Assembly (NCBI GenBank): GCA_964355085.1
Contig: CAYHBW010000006.1
Location: forward strand, 1 to 40,456
Direction of reading: 5' to 3'
From: REEB48 sp964355085
Lineage (GTDB): Bacteria > Patescibacteriota > Minisyncoccia > UBA6257 > 02-FULL-45-10c
DNA length: 40,456 bases
Notes under the pieces: generated by a model
The model's database searches: none
Seen by the model: only the letters and a program-made list of their open reading frames with translations
What the model was told of the DNA's origin: nothing
Part shown: positions 31,248 to 37,703 of the stretch, in pieces
Layout: each line of letters starts with the position of its first letter
Position numbering within the stretch: position 1 is the first letter of the stretch
Program-made: the position numbers and the translations under genes

Positions 31248-31778
31248 ATGAACAAGAGAAAGTTATTGTTAGTTAGTGCGCTGGCTTTTTTGGCCAGTCA
31301 GCTATCCGTCGGCGTTTCTTTTAGCGCATCAAAGCAAAAAGTCTTTCCCATCAAGGTCAACTACGACCTCTCGGTGGAATCCCTAGTGATTAACGGGAAG
31401 TACGACTGGAAGAACGACGCCATCACCGGCAAGAACTTCCCGACGACCCGCAAAGGCGAAGCCGATCTGGTCCTCGAACTCGTGCACTTCAACAAGGTAC
31501 TCACCTCGGAAGAAGTGCTCAAGGAACTGGACAAGAAAGGACTTCGTCCTGCCGAGCTTCACGAGCTCCTGACCTTCGGGGAGAAATACCCCGATATCCA
31601 GAGACAGTTCCCGGTCATTGCGCTGGGTTCGCTCTTGCGGGGCTGGGGTGGCGATCGCGGCGTGCCGTACCTCTACAGGTTCGGCGGCGAGCGCGGTCTG
31701 GACCTGTACTACTTCGATAACAGGTGGATCGAGTTCTGTCGGTTCGCGGCTGTCCGCAAGTCCGCCGGAGGCGGATAA
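31248..31778 (+). CDS. exported protein 1, island paralogue family
   Basis: The 176-residue protein has a signal peptide (MNKRKLLLVSALAFLASQLS, cleavage near FSA). Then comes a conserved block (VNYDLSVESLVINGKYDW, EEVLKELDKKGLRPAELHEL, QRQFPVIALGS) and a variable tail ending RFAAVRK. It shares these with 32529-33164 and 34111-34623. The family appears in CPR genomes, but I know of no function. The gene has a strong AAGGAGG ribosome-binding site, its own promoter and terminator, and GC-rich codons unlike the flanking polA parts, suggesting separate ancestry. The tail variability hints at ligand or surface recognition, which is inference. Confidence 0.85.
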   Translation: MNKRKLLLVSALAFLASQLSVGVSFSASKQKVFPIKVNYDLSVESLVINGKYDWKNDAITGKNFPTTRKGEADLVLELVHFNKVLTSEEVLKELDKKGLRPAELHELLTFGEKYPDIQRQFPVIALGSLLRGWGGDRGVPYLYRFGGERGLDLYYFDNRWIEFCRFAAVRKSAGGG

Positions 31779-31805
31779 ATAGGGCTTTTGGGGGCCTTGG
31801 GCATC

Positions 31806-31831
31806 ACCGCCCCGACTTCGGTCGGGGCGGT
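31806..31831 (+). terminator. intrinsic terminator with TTCG loop after exported protein 1
   Basis: ACCGCCCCGAC, TTCG, GTCGGGGCGGT form an 11-bp GC-rich stem with a UUCG tetraloop followed by TTCTTTTTA. Confidence 0.9.
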
Positions 31832-31885
31832 TTCTTTTTAATACAAAAATTCCATAACCATAGGCCGTTATTTTTTTATCCATAT

Positions 31886-31916
31886 TTGACAGAAAGATTA
31901 TCTTAAGATAATCTTT
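31886..31916 (+). promoter_or_regulatory. promoter and palindromic operator of the toxin-antitoxin pair
   Basis: TTGACA (31886-31891) lies 17 bp before a weak TAATCT (31909-31914). A perfect 24-bp palindrome (31893-31916, half-site AAAGATTATCTT) covers the spacer and the -10, 4 bp before the antitoxin ATG. This is where an autoregulating Phd-type antitoxin would bind. Confidence 0.6.
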
Positions 31917-31920
31917 AAAT

Positions 31921-32139
31921 ATGGAAATTATAATCGGATTAAAGGAGCTAAGGGAGAATGTGGGGCGTTATGCTTCAGCTGTCAGGAGCGGAAAGTCTTT
32001 TATAGTTGTTCGGAAGTCAAAAGCATTATTCAGGATTGAACCCGTCTTTGATAAATCAGGAGATTGGGAAGAGGTTGTTGATTTTACAAAGATTAAAAAA
32101 GGAGGAGTAAGAATAAAAGACATCCTTTCTCGATTATAA
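31921..32139 (+). CDS. antitoxin, Phd/YefM family
   Basis: The 72-residue protein fits Phd/YefM antitoxins: an N-terminal DNA-binding half (IIIGLKELRENVGRYASAVR, SGKSFIVVRKSKALFRIEPV) with the characteristic L-R-x-N-x-G/Y pattern, and a polar C-terminal half (DFTKIKKGGVRIKDILSRL) that would fold on the toxin. It is 4 bp upstream of a RelE-like toxin, the standard order. Repression from the palindrome overlapping the promoter is likely. The pair sits in the polA island, where such pairs often stabilise accessory DNA. Confidence 0.88.
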   Translation: MEIIIGLKELRENVGRYASAVRSGKSFIVVRKSKALFRIEPVFDKSGDWEEVVDFTKIKKGGVRIKDILSRL

Positions 32140-32143
32140 ATAT

Positions 32144-32389
32144 ATGGATAAGATTGAAAAGGCGCTTAGCAGGCTAAGCGCCTTTGAAAAGGAAAAAATC
32201 AAAGAAATATTAATAAGACTGGAATCCGGACATTTAAGTAGTTTGGATATTAAGAAGTTAAAAGGAAGAACGGATATTTTTAGGGTTCGCAAAGGCAAAT
32301 TAAGAATTATATATAGAGTTGGCGGGGTCGGAGAAATTTCAATTTTAACAGTTGAAAGGCGCTCGGATAATACTTATAGAAATATATAG
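32144..32389 (+). CDS. toxin, RelE/ParE superfamily
   Basis: The 81-residue product has the RelE-fold pattern: two N-terminal helices (KIEKALSRLSAFEKEKIKEI, LIRLESGHL), then DIKKLKGRTDIFRVRKGKLR with the typical LKG...RVR-G-R strand signature, IIYRVGGVGEISILTVERRS and a basic C-terminus (SDNTYRNI). Such proteins usually cleave mRNA on the ribosome or, in the ParE branch, poison gyrase. The presence of IIYRV and a basic tail favours the RelE branch. The gene follows its antitoxin by 4 bp and has no own ribosome-binding site, fitting coupled translation. Confidence 0.87.
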   Translation: MDKIEKALSRLSAFEKEKIKEILIRLESGHLSSLDIKKLKGRTDIFRVRKGKLRIIYRVGGVGEISILTVERRSDNTYRNI

Positions 32390-32397
32390 ATAAAACG

Positions 32398-32469
32398 GTT
32401 TTAGACAAGGAATCACTTAGAAAATACTTTGAAGAAATGAGATTCAATAGTTTGACAGAAAGAATTTAG
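32398..32469 (+). pseudogene. 72-bp duplicate of the 3' end of the polA nuclease gene
   Basis: The 24 codons read VLDKESLRKYFEEMRFNSLT then ERI-stop. The real gene's end (31128-31199) reads ALDKESLRKYFEELGFKSLT then ERL-stop. The frame and stop position are kept, and the nucleotide match is high but diverged. No start codon or remaining domain is present. It also carries a TTGACA promoter box. Confidence 0.85.
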
Positions 32470-32480
32470 TGTATTATTAT
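32452..32480 (+). promoter_or_regulatory. promoter of exported protein 2
   Basis: TTGACA (32452-32457) and TATTAT (32475-32480), spacer 17 bp, inside and just after the duplicated polA end. Confidence 0.65.
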
Positions 32481-32528
32481 ATCGACTAGCATAAGGGCAT
32501 TGATAAATTTTAAAAAGGAGGTGTGGCG

Positions 32529-33164
32529 ATGAAGAGGGTAGTTCTCGTAGTTCTGGCTCTTTATGGCAGTCAATTATTAGTTGGTGCCGTTTATAGTAGT
32601 GAGTCAAATCTTGTCGAACTCCGCTTGATCCAAGAGATTATCCAACAAGTTCGGGATGGCAGATTAACTAAAGATCATCTACGGTCCCTGATAAAACATC
32701 GTAATCCATTCGACCAGAAAACCAAGCCAGCGCACCGACAAGGTGGTTTCTCTGTCAATATCAACTACGACCTCTCGGTGGAATCCCTGGTGATCAATGG
32801 GAAGTACGATTGGAAGGACGACAACATCACCAACGAGAACTTCCCGACCGCCAGAAAAGGCGAAGTCGACCTTGTCCTCGAACTCGTGCACTTCAACGAG
32901 GTTCTCACCTCGGAAGAAGTGCTCGAGGTATTGGATGAGATGGGCTACCGTCCGGCCGAACTTTACGAACTACTTGCTGTTGGGGCTCAATATCCTGAAG
33001 AGCAGAAAAAAAATCCAATTGTAGCACTCAGTTCTGATGGGCAAAGATTGGCGAGCGAATGTCATCCGTATCTTTGGATCGGCGTCCGCGGGCGGGAATT
33101 GCGTTGTCATTGGTTTGGCAGCAAGTGGGGCGAAGATTTTCGGTTCCTTGCCGTCAGTAAGTAG
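32529..33164 (+). CDS. exported protein 2, island paralogue family
   Basis: I start at the ATG at 32529, which has AAGGAGG 7 bp upstream. A GTG at 32523 would crowd that site. The 211-residue protein has a signal peptide (MKRVVLVVLALYGSQLLVGA, cleavage near VYS), then a helical insert of ~60 residues absent from paralogue 1 (VELRLIQEIIQQVRDGRLTK). The common block follows (INYDLSVESLVINGKYDW, EEVLEVLDEMGYRPAELYEL) and the variable tail ends RFLAVSK. The shared core is about 87% identical in DNA to paralogue 1 over ~175 bp counted by eye, so the two copies are recent. GC-rich codons mark the core. Confidence 0.85.
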   Translation: MKRVVLVVLALYGSQLLVGAVYSSESNLVELRLIQEIIQQVRDGRLTKDHLRSLIKHRNPFDQKTKPAHRQGGFSVNINYDLSVESLVINGKYDWKDDNITNENFPTARKGEVDLVLELVHFNEVLTSEEVLEVLDEMGYRPAELYELLAVGAQYPEEQKKNPIVALSSDGQRLASECHPYLWIGVRGRELRCHWFGSKWGEDFRFLAVSK

Positions 33165-33175
33165 CTGAAGAATTT

Positions 33176-33201
33176 ACCGCACAAATTAATGTGCGGTTTT
33201 T
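33176..33201 (+). terminator. intrinsic terminator after exported protein 2
   Basis: ACCGCAC and GTGCGGT form a stem around an 8-nt AT-rich loop, followed by TTTT. Confidence 0.8.
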
Positions 33202-33247
33202 ATTTAGAGAAGAACTTAAGAGTTCAGTTGAAGATTATAGAAAATAA

Positions 33248-33271
33248 AAAAAACGACTTAAGTCGTTTTTT
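33248..33271 (-). terminator. terminator of the M23 peptidase gene
   Basis: A perfect palindrome, half AAAAAACGACTT, ends in a T-run on either strand and covers the stop codon of the minus-strand gene (33258-33260). Confidence 0.78.
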
Positions 33272-33986
33272 GGTTTCCCATCGGCAGACAGACCAGCGGA
33301 TTCGGATAATGCCTCCGGAGTTCCGAGAGGTCTTCCGGTCGGCCATAGCCGTCAAGAGTGAACGGATTCTGATGAGATTCCATTTTTTCCTGGGAGATGA
33401 ATTGGAAGTGGACGTGCGGAAACCAGAATCCGTTTTCTCGGGTATTCCCGACATATCCGATGATATCTCCGCGCAGGACGTATTGTCTTTTACATACCCG
33501 GATTTTTCCGCCAAGATGCCCGCAGATGCTGAAAATGAAAATGTCGTCAATCCTATGCTTCAGGATGACGAAATTTCCCCAGCCGCCTTCTTCCGGATAG
33601 TCGGAGCCCGTCATATGGACTGTTCCTTCGGTTGCGGCGCGTATCGGTGTTCCGACCGGGAGATTCACGTCGATTCCGAGATGGACCCAGGATTTTGTTT
33701 TCTTGAGGTAAGAATCCCGGAGGATGACCGATCTGTCTTCCAACCATCCGCCGTAACTCCAAGCAACTCCGAGTTTTCTCTGTATCTTCCTGACAAGCTT
33801 CGCGCATTTATCCGGATTGATCAGGTCTTTCGTATTCAGATTTTCACCCCGATGATTTTTCAGGTATTTGATGAGTTCTTCCGGAAAATTTATTTCCATA
33901 TGTGGTTTTGAAAGGAATTCTTCAGGCACGATGCTTCCGAATTCCGACCGGTTTCTGAACAGCGCATCCAGGAGGCGGTTTTCCAT
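33258..33986 (-). CDS. M23 family metallopeptidase (LytM-like)
   Basis: The 242-residue protein contains a LytM/M23 domain in its second half. The zinc ligands are visible in SWVHLGIDVNLPVGTPIRAA (HxxxD, ~residues 121-140) and the FPHVHFQF H-x-H motif, with CGHLGGKIRV between them. M23 enzymes cut peptidoglycan cross-bridges or are inactive scaffolds, and here all ligands are present. No signal peptide or membrane segment is seen, so export, if any, is unusual. The first ~90 residues are of unknown type. It has its own promoter and terminator and is transcribed against its island neighbours. Confidence 0.88.
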   Translation of the reverse strand: MENRLLDALFRNRSEFGSIVPEEFLSKPHMEINFPEELIKYLKNHRGENLNTKDLINPDKCAKLVRKIQRKLGVAWSYGGWLEDRSVILRDSYLKKTKSWVHLGIDVNLPVGTPIRAATEGTVHMTGSDYPEEGGWGNFVILKHRIDDIFIFSICGHLGGKIRVCKRQYVLRGDIIGYVGNTRENGFWFPHVHFQFISQEKMESHQNPFTLDGYGRPEDLSELRRHYPNPLVCLPMGNQKTT

Positions 33987-34017
33987 TTTTCACGGTTGCT
34001 TCAAGTGATCTGCTAGG

Positions 34018-34077
34018 AGTATATAGGCGGCCGTATCTTTTGGCAAGTTTGACATAAAGACAATAATGTAATAAAAT
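34018..34077. promoter_or_regulatory. divergent promoters with adjacent -35 boxes
   Basis: Leftward for the M23 gene: TTGCCA (34041-34046, minus) and TATACT (34018-34023), 17-bp spacer. Rightward for exported protein 3: TTGACA (34049-34054) and TAAAAT (34072-34077), 17-bp spacer. The two -35 boxes are only 2 bp apart, so both promoters compete for one polymerase site. Confidence 0.65.
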
Positions 34078-34110
34078 ATATTTGCAGCTTGAAAATAAGA
34101 AGGGAGAATT

Positions 34111-34623
34111 ATGAAGTATGGAATTATTGCCGTTCTGACCCTGTTCCTCGGATGCTCTTTAGCCGGTAAACATCGAGGCCATCTTTATAAATCAATCAGG
34201 ATTTTTCCGGTAACGGTTGATTGCAGTCTGACCACCGAAACATTGATTGATTTGGGCAGATATAACAGCTTTGATAAGGAAATAAACAACGAAACTTTTC
34301 CGATTGATTGTATCGGAACTAAGGAAGTTCTTATGAAAATAGTCCGAATCGGCAAGCTTGCCGATTCGGAAGAAGTATTGCGTGAACTTGACGGCATGGG
34401 CCTTCGGCCGGCGACAATTCATGAGCTGCTTGCTTTTGGAGCTGCCTATCCGGACGAGCAACGGAAGGATTCCATTATCGGACTAGGGTCAGAATCACAA
34501 CGGATGACCCCGCATCTTTTCGGGTATTTTGGGGAGAATGGCGGTTGGCGGCAATTACTTCTTTCTTATGAATTGGAGATATGGCCGGATTCATATTGGT
34601 TTTCCGCGGTCAGTAAGCAGTAA
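34111..34623 (+). CDS. exported protein 3, diverged island paralogue (possible lipoprotein)
   Basis: The 170-residue protein begins MKYGIIAVLTLFLGCSLAGK, a signal that could be a lipoprotein type with Cys at residue 15 (the lipobox LFLGC is imperfect). The rest follows the island family: FPVTVDCSLTTETLIDLGRY, then EEVLRELDGMGLRPATIHEL with LAFGAAYPDEQRKD, and a variable tail ending YWFSAVSK. It is more diverged than the other two and lacks their GC-rich codons. An AAGGGAG ribosome-binding site, an own promoter and a terminator make it a single-gene unit. Function unknown. Confidence 0.83.
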   Translation: MKYGIIAVLTLFLGCSLAGKHRGHLYKSIRIFPVTVDCSLTTETLIDLGRYNSFDKEINNETFPIDCIGTKEVLMKIVRIGKLADSEEVLRELDGMGLRPATIHELLAFGAAYPDEQRKDSIIGLGSESQRMTPHLFGYFGENGGWRQLLLSYELEIWPDSYWFSAVSKQ

Positions 34624-34634
34624 AATACCCCGTC

Positions 34635-34660
34635 AATCCTTCGATAGATATCGGGGGATT
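34635..34660 (+). terminator. terminator after exported protein 3
   Basis: AATCCTTCGAT pairs with ATCGGGGGATT (two G-U pairs) around AGAT, followed by TTTATTTTAT. Confidence 0.7.
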
Positions 34661-34693
34661 TTTATTTTATATACATGTTACACTGGATAATAA

Positions 34694-36244
34694 ATGCTGA
34701 TTGATTTCAATATCGGGAAAAAAATAAAAGAGCTAAAACTCGTCGGCAAAAAGTTGCCGGCAGAATATTTCGATCTAGGTGTGGCTTTTTGGCTTCTGAA
34801 TCCGGATGAGCCGGAATATTCGGCAGATTATTTGAGTAAGAAGTATTTACATAAAGATCCTTCGGCAAGCTCCCTGACCGGGCAGGCAGGACAAGCTAAT
34901 AAAGAGCTTTATAATTATGCCGCGAAGAAGCTGAAAGAGTATAAACTGGAAAAGATTTTTTATGATATGGAAATGCCGCTGGTGGAGATTCTTGCGGATA
35001 TGGAGTTGGCGGGTATAAAGGTTAATGTAAAAAGTTTAAAGGAACTGGACAACGAGCTGGAGAAAAAACTTTCCGCTCTTGTAAAAAATATTTATAAGGA
35101 AGCAGGCGAAAATTTCAATATCAATTCGCCGAAACAGCTTGGAAAAATTCTTTTTGAAAAACTCCAGATAAGTCTTGATGGGGTCAAAAAAACAAAGGGC
35201 GGAGCAGTTTCCACAAATATCGACACCTTGCTGACAATTCAAGATCGGCATGAAATCGTAAAGTATATTTTGGAATATCGGGAGCTTTTTAAGCTTCAAT
35301 CCACTTATGTGAGGCCGCTTCAGGAGCTCGCTCGCCCGACCGTAGGTTTAGGGGCGAATAAAAAACGGCTAAACGCTTCGCGTCGCCCTACCGCCGGAGG
35401 CGGTTCAGAGAGAGTCCATACGACTTATATCCAAACCGGCACGACCACCGGGCGGCTAAGTTCGCAGAATCCGAATTTGCAGAATATTCCCGCCGAAGGC
35501 GAGTGGGCTAAAAAACTGCGCACTTGTTTTATTCCTGAAAAAGGATATGTTTTGGCGGCCTTTGATTATTCGCAGATAGAATTGAGAATTCTCGCTTCGC
35601 TCTCCGGAGATCCTAAGATGATTGAGGCGTTCAATAACGATTTGGATATTCACAAGATGACCGCATCCAGCGTATTCAATGTTCCCCTTGAAAAAGTGAC
35701 TCCGGAAATGCGCAGAATGGCGAAGACCTTGAATTTCGGAGTAATTTTCGGAATGGGCGCGAATGCTTTTGCCAAAACCAGCGGATTGAGCTTTGCGGAT
35801 GCCAAGAAATTCATCGACGAATATTTTGAAGATTTCAAAAGTATAAAAATCTGGCACGAAGAAATAAAAGAGCAGGCGCGCAAGCTCGGATATGTTTCCG
35901 ATCTCAATGGACGGCGGCGTTGGTTGCTGGAGGCGACTTCGATGTTCCGCGGTGAGGCGGCTGAGGCCGAACGGGCGGCGATAAATATGCCTATCCAGGG
36001 ACTTGATGCGGACATCATGAAAACCGCCATGGTCAAAATTTCAGAAGAAATCAAGAAGAAAAAATGGGATGATAAAGTCCGTATGCTTCTGACGATTCAT
36101 GACGAGCTTATTTTTGAAATAAAAGAAGATTTATTGGGGGAAGCTTTGAATATGATCCCATCAATCATGGAGGGCGCTTATGAACTGGAGGTTCCGATCA
36201 AGGTGACTGCCAAAACAGGGAAAAACTGGGGATCGCTGGAGTGA
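34694..36244 (+). CDS. polA: DNA polymerase I, polymerase part as a separate gene
   Basis: The 516-residue protein is the Klenow-like C-terminal part. It begins in the end of the 3'-5' exonuclease-like domain (FDLGVAFWLLNPDEPEYSAD) and has the YDMEMPLVEILADMELAGIK helix, FNINSPKQLGKILFEKLQIS, TGRLSSQNPNLQNIP, motif A AFDYSQIELRILASLSGD, motif B RRMAKTLNFGVIFGMGANAF and motif C LTIHDELIFEI. Catalytic residues are present, so it should polymerise. About 100 residues of the exonuclease domain are missing relative to complete polA. Two extra stretches, DPSASSLTGQAGQA and GLGANKKRLNASRRPTAGGG, look repeat-encoded. The first half is 3.5 kb upstream. Confidence 0.93.
   Translation: MLIDFNIGKKIKELKLVGKKLPAEYFDLGVAFWLLNPDEPEYSADYLSKKYLHKDPSASSLTGQAGQANKELYNYAAKKLKEYKLEKIFYDMEMPLVEILADMELAGIKVNVKSLKELDNELEKKLSALVKNIYKEAGENFNINSPKQLGKILFEKLQISLDGVKKTKGGAVSTNIDTLLTIQDRHEIVKYILEYRELFKLQSTYVRPLQELARPTVGLGANKKRLNASRRPTAGGGSERVHTTYIQTGTTTGRLSSQNPNLQNIPAEGEWAKKLRTCFIPEKGYVLAAFDYSQIELRILASLSGDPKMIEAFNNDLDIHKMTASSVFNVPLEKVTPEMRRMAKTLNFGVIFGMGANAFAKTSGLSFADAKKFIDEYFEDFKSIKIWHEEIKEQARKLGYVSDLNGRRRWLLEATSMFRGEAAEAERAAINMPIQGLDADIMKTAMVKISEEIKKKKWDDKVRMLLTIHDELIFEIKEDLLGEALNMIPSIMEGAYELEVPIKVTAKTGKNWGSLE
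34855..34904. repeat. in-frame repeat inside polA, first site
   Basis: GATCCTTCGGCAAGCTCCCT, then GACCGGGCAGGCAGGACAAGC, resembles a widespread palindromic repeat type, and encodes an insert after the YLHK segment that the family lacks. Confidence 0.5.
35331..35412. repeat. in-frame palindromic repeat inside polA, second site
   Basis: CCGTAGGTTTAGGGGCGAA and the inverted CTTCGCGTCGCCCTACCG, plus a CCGCCGGAGGCGG hairpin, encode the extra GLGANKKRLNASRRPTAGGG between the helical subdomain and the VHTTYIQTGTTTGRLS motif, in place of the usual short PKTGR-like loop. Confidence 0.6.
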
Positions 36245-36253
36245 CCCGGAGTA

Positions 36254-36282
36254 TTCATAGCCCATCTGTTTTGGGTTATACT
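36254..36282 (+). promoter_or_regulatory. promoter of the histidine kinase gene, near-leaderless
   Basis: TTCATA (36254-36259) and TATACT (36277-36282), 17 bp apart. The ATG lies 8 nt after the -10 box, so the mRNA would have little or no leader. Confidence 0.5.
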
Positions 36283-36290
36283 GTATTTAA

Positions 36291-37616
36291 ATGAATGATT
36301 TCCTGAAAAATTTCAAAGAATACTTGCGACTCCCGGAAATGAAGGTTTTCTGGCCCTTTCTGTTTCTTGTTTTCATTATTTTGGTCATTGATTACGCTTA
36401 CCTGAATCTTTTTTGGTCCGCGGTCAGCGCCATGATACTTGTTTCGGTGGGCGTTATCATGTTCGTGACGAATGTCCGTTCAGCGAAGACCAAGGTTCAG
36501 CTCATCAATGAGAAGCAAAGGGTGGATAATATAATTTTCAGCATGAATGACGGGGTCGTCGTTTATGACCGAGATTTTGAGATAAAACTTTTCAATAAAG
36601 CCGCCGAGGGGATATTCGGAATATCGGAAAAAGAAGTTCTGGGCAGGAAGATTTCTCCGGAAAGCGTCAAAGAACCGAATCTCGGAGTCCTGACCAGGGT
36701 GATATTCCAGTCACTGGCTCCGCAGATAATCCGCCGGTCAAACGAAGGGGAGTATCCGCAGGTTGTCGACATATCCTTCACCGACCCGCATCTGGAATTA
36801 AGGGTCAGCACCGACCGCATGCTGAATGAGTCGGGGGAAATTTCCGGATTTTTGAAAATAGTCCGGGATAGGACCCGTGAAGTGGATTTGGTCAGGGCGA
36901 AAAGCGATTTCATCACAGTCGCCGCCCATCAGCTGCGCACGCCTCTTTCCGCCGTGAATTGGGTTTTTCAATCTTTGAGGGGCGAAAAGCTCGATGCTGG
37001 AGAGAAGGATCTGGTGAATACGGGATTATCGGCATCCGGGAATCTTCAAAAAATCGTGGAAGATCTCCTGAATGTCGCAAAAATAGAAGAAGGAAAGTTC
37101 GGATATAATTTTCAAAAAACAGACCTAGTCGCCTTTTTTCAGTCTTTGATCGGTCAGGCGCTTCCGGTCGCCAAGGAATATAATGTGAAAGTTTATATGG
37201 AACCGCCGCAGGAACAGGTGATGGAGGCGGATATTGATGCGGAGAGAATGAGTCTCGTTGCCGCGAATCTTCTGGAAAACGCCATTAAATACAATGTGGC
37301 GAATGGACAAGTTGTTTTGAGCGTCGAGCGCCAGGCGGATGCCCCGTATTTTCTGGTTAAGGTCTCGGATACCGGAATGGGAATGAGTCAGGAAACTTTG
37401 GATAAGCTTTTCACAAAGTTTTATCGTGGGGAAAACGCCGCGAATAAAGAAGCCAACGGCTCCGGCTTGGGTCTTTATATGGTGAGGAATATAATCCGTC
37501 GGCACGGAGGAAAGATCTGGGTTGAGTCGAATCTGAACCGCGGAACGACATTTTATTTCACGATTCCGACGGATTCCAGTCTTATCCCGCAAAGAGAGAC
37601 AGCGGAAGCAGATTAG
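36291..37616 (+). CDS. PAS-domain sensor histidine kinase
   Basis: The 441-residue protein has two adjacent membrane segments (VFWPFLFLVFIILVIDYAYL and FWSAVSAMILVSVGVIMFVT, ~residues 19-62) with almost no outside loop. A PAS domain follows (NIIFSMNDGVVVYDRDFEIK, AAEGIFGISEKEVLGRKI), then HisKA with the phosphorylated His in FITVAAHQLRTPLSAVNWVF (~residue 213), N box NLLENAIKYN, G1 VSDTGMGMSQ, F box FTKFYRG and G2 GSGLGLYMVRNIIRRHGG. It probably senses a membrane or cytoplasmic signal. No response regulator is encoded nearby, so it is an orphan kinase here. Confidence 0.93.
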   Translation: MNDFLKNFKEYLRLPEMKVFWPFLFLVFIILVIDYAYLNLFWSAVSAMILVSVGVIMFVTNVRSAKTKVQLINEKQRVDNIIFSMNDGVVVYDRDFEIKLFNKAAEGIFGISEKEVLGRKISPESVKEPNLGVLTRVIFQSLAPQIIRRSNEGEYPQVVDISFTDPHLELRVSTDRMLNESGEISGFLKIVRDRTREVDLVRAKSDFITVAAHQLRTPLSAVNWVFQSLRGEKLDAGEKDLVNTGLSASGNLQKIVEDLLNVAKIEEGKFGYNFQKTDLVAFFQSLIGQALPVAKEYNVKVYMEPPQEQVMEADIDAERMSLVAANLLENAIKYNVANGQVVLSVERQADAPYFLVKVSDTGMGMSQETLDKLFTKFYRGENAANKEANGSGLGLYMVRNIIRRHGGKIWVESNLNRGTTFYFTIPTDSSLIPQRETAEAD

Positions 37617-37703
37617 GCGTAGGGTGTAAGTTTTAAGCGTCCAGCAGAGATTTTCGATCGCATCTCTAATTACTAACCACTAATCACTAATTGACTGTTC
37701 GCC

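Larger units (their letters stand above)
31200..34693. mobile_element. accessory island between the two halves of polA
   Basis: About 3.5 kb separates the nuclease and polymerase parts of DNA polymerase I. It holds three paralogous exported proteins, a toxin-antitoxin pair and an M23 peptidase. Module borders carry copies of the end of the nuclease gene (TTTGACAGAAAGA at 31181, 31885 and 32451, and a 72-bp translated copy at 32398-32469). No integrase or transposase is present, so how it arose is open. Confidence 0.6.

Noticed and set aside
33189..33911. Long open frame on the plus strand opposite the M23 peptidase gene
   Set aside because: It has no recognisable domain, while the minus strand encodes complete M23 motifs. 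It is a shadow frame.
31248..34623. Diversity-generating retroelement acting on the exported paralogues
   Set aside because: The tails look variable, but there is no reverse transcriptase, no template repeat and no adenine-biased pattern visible in this window. Kept only as a general idea of variability.
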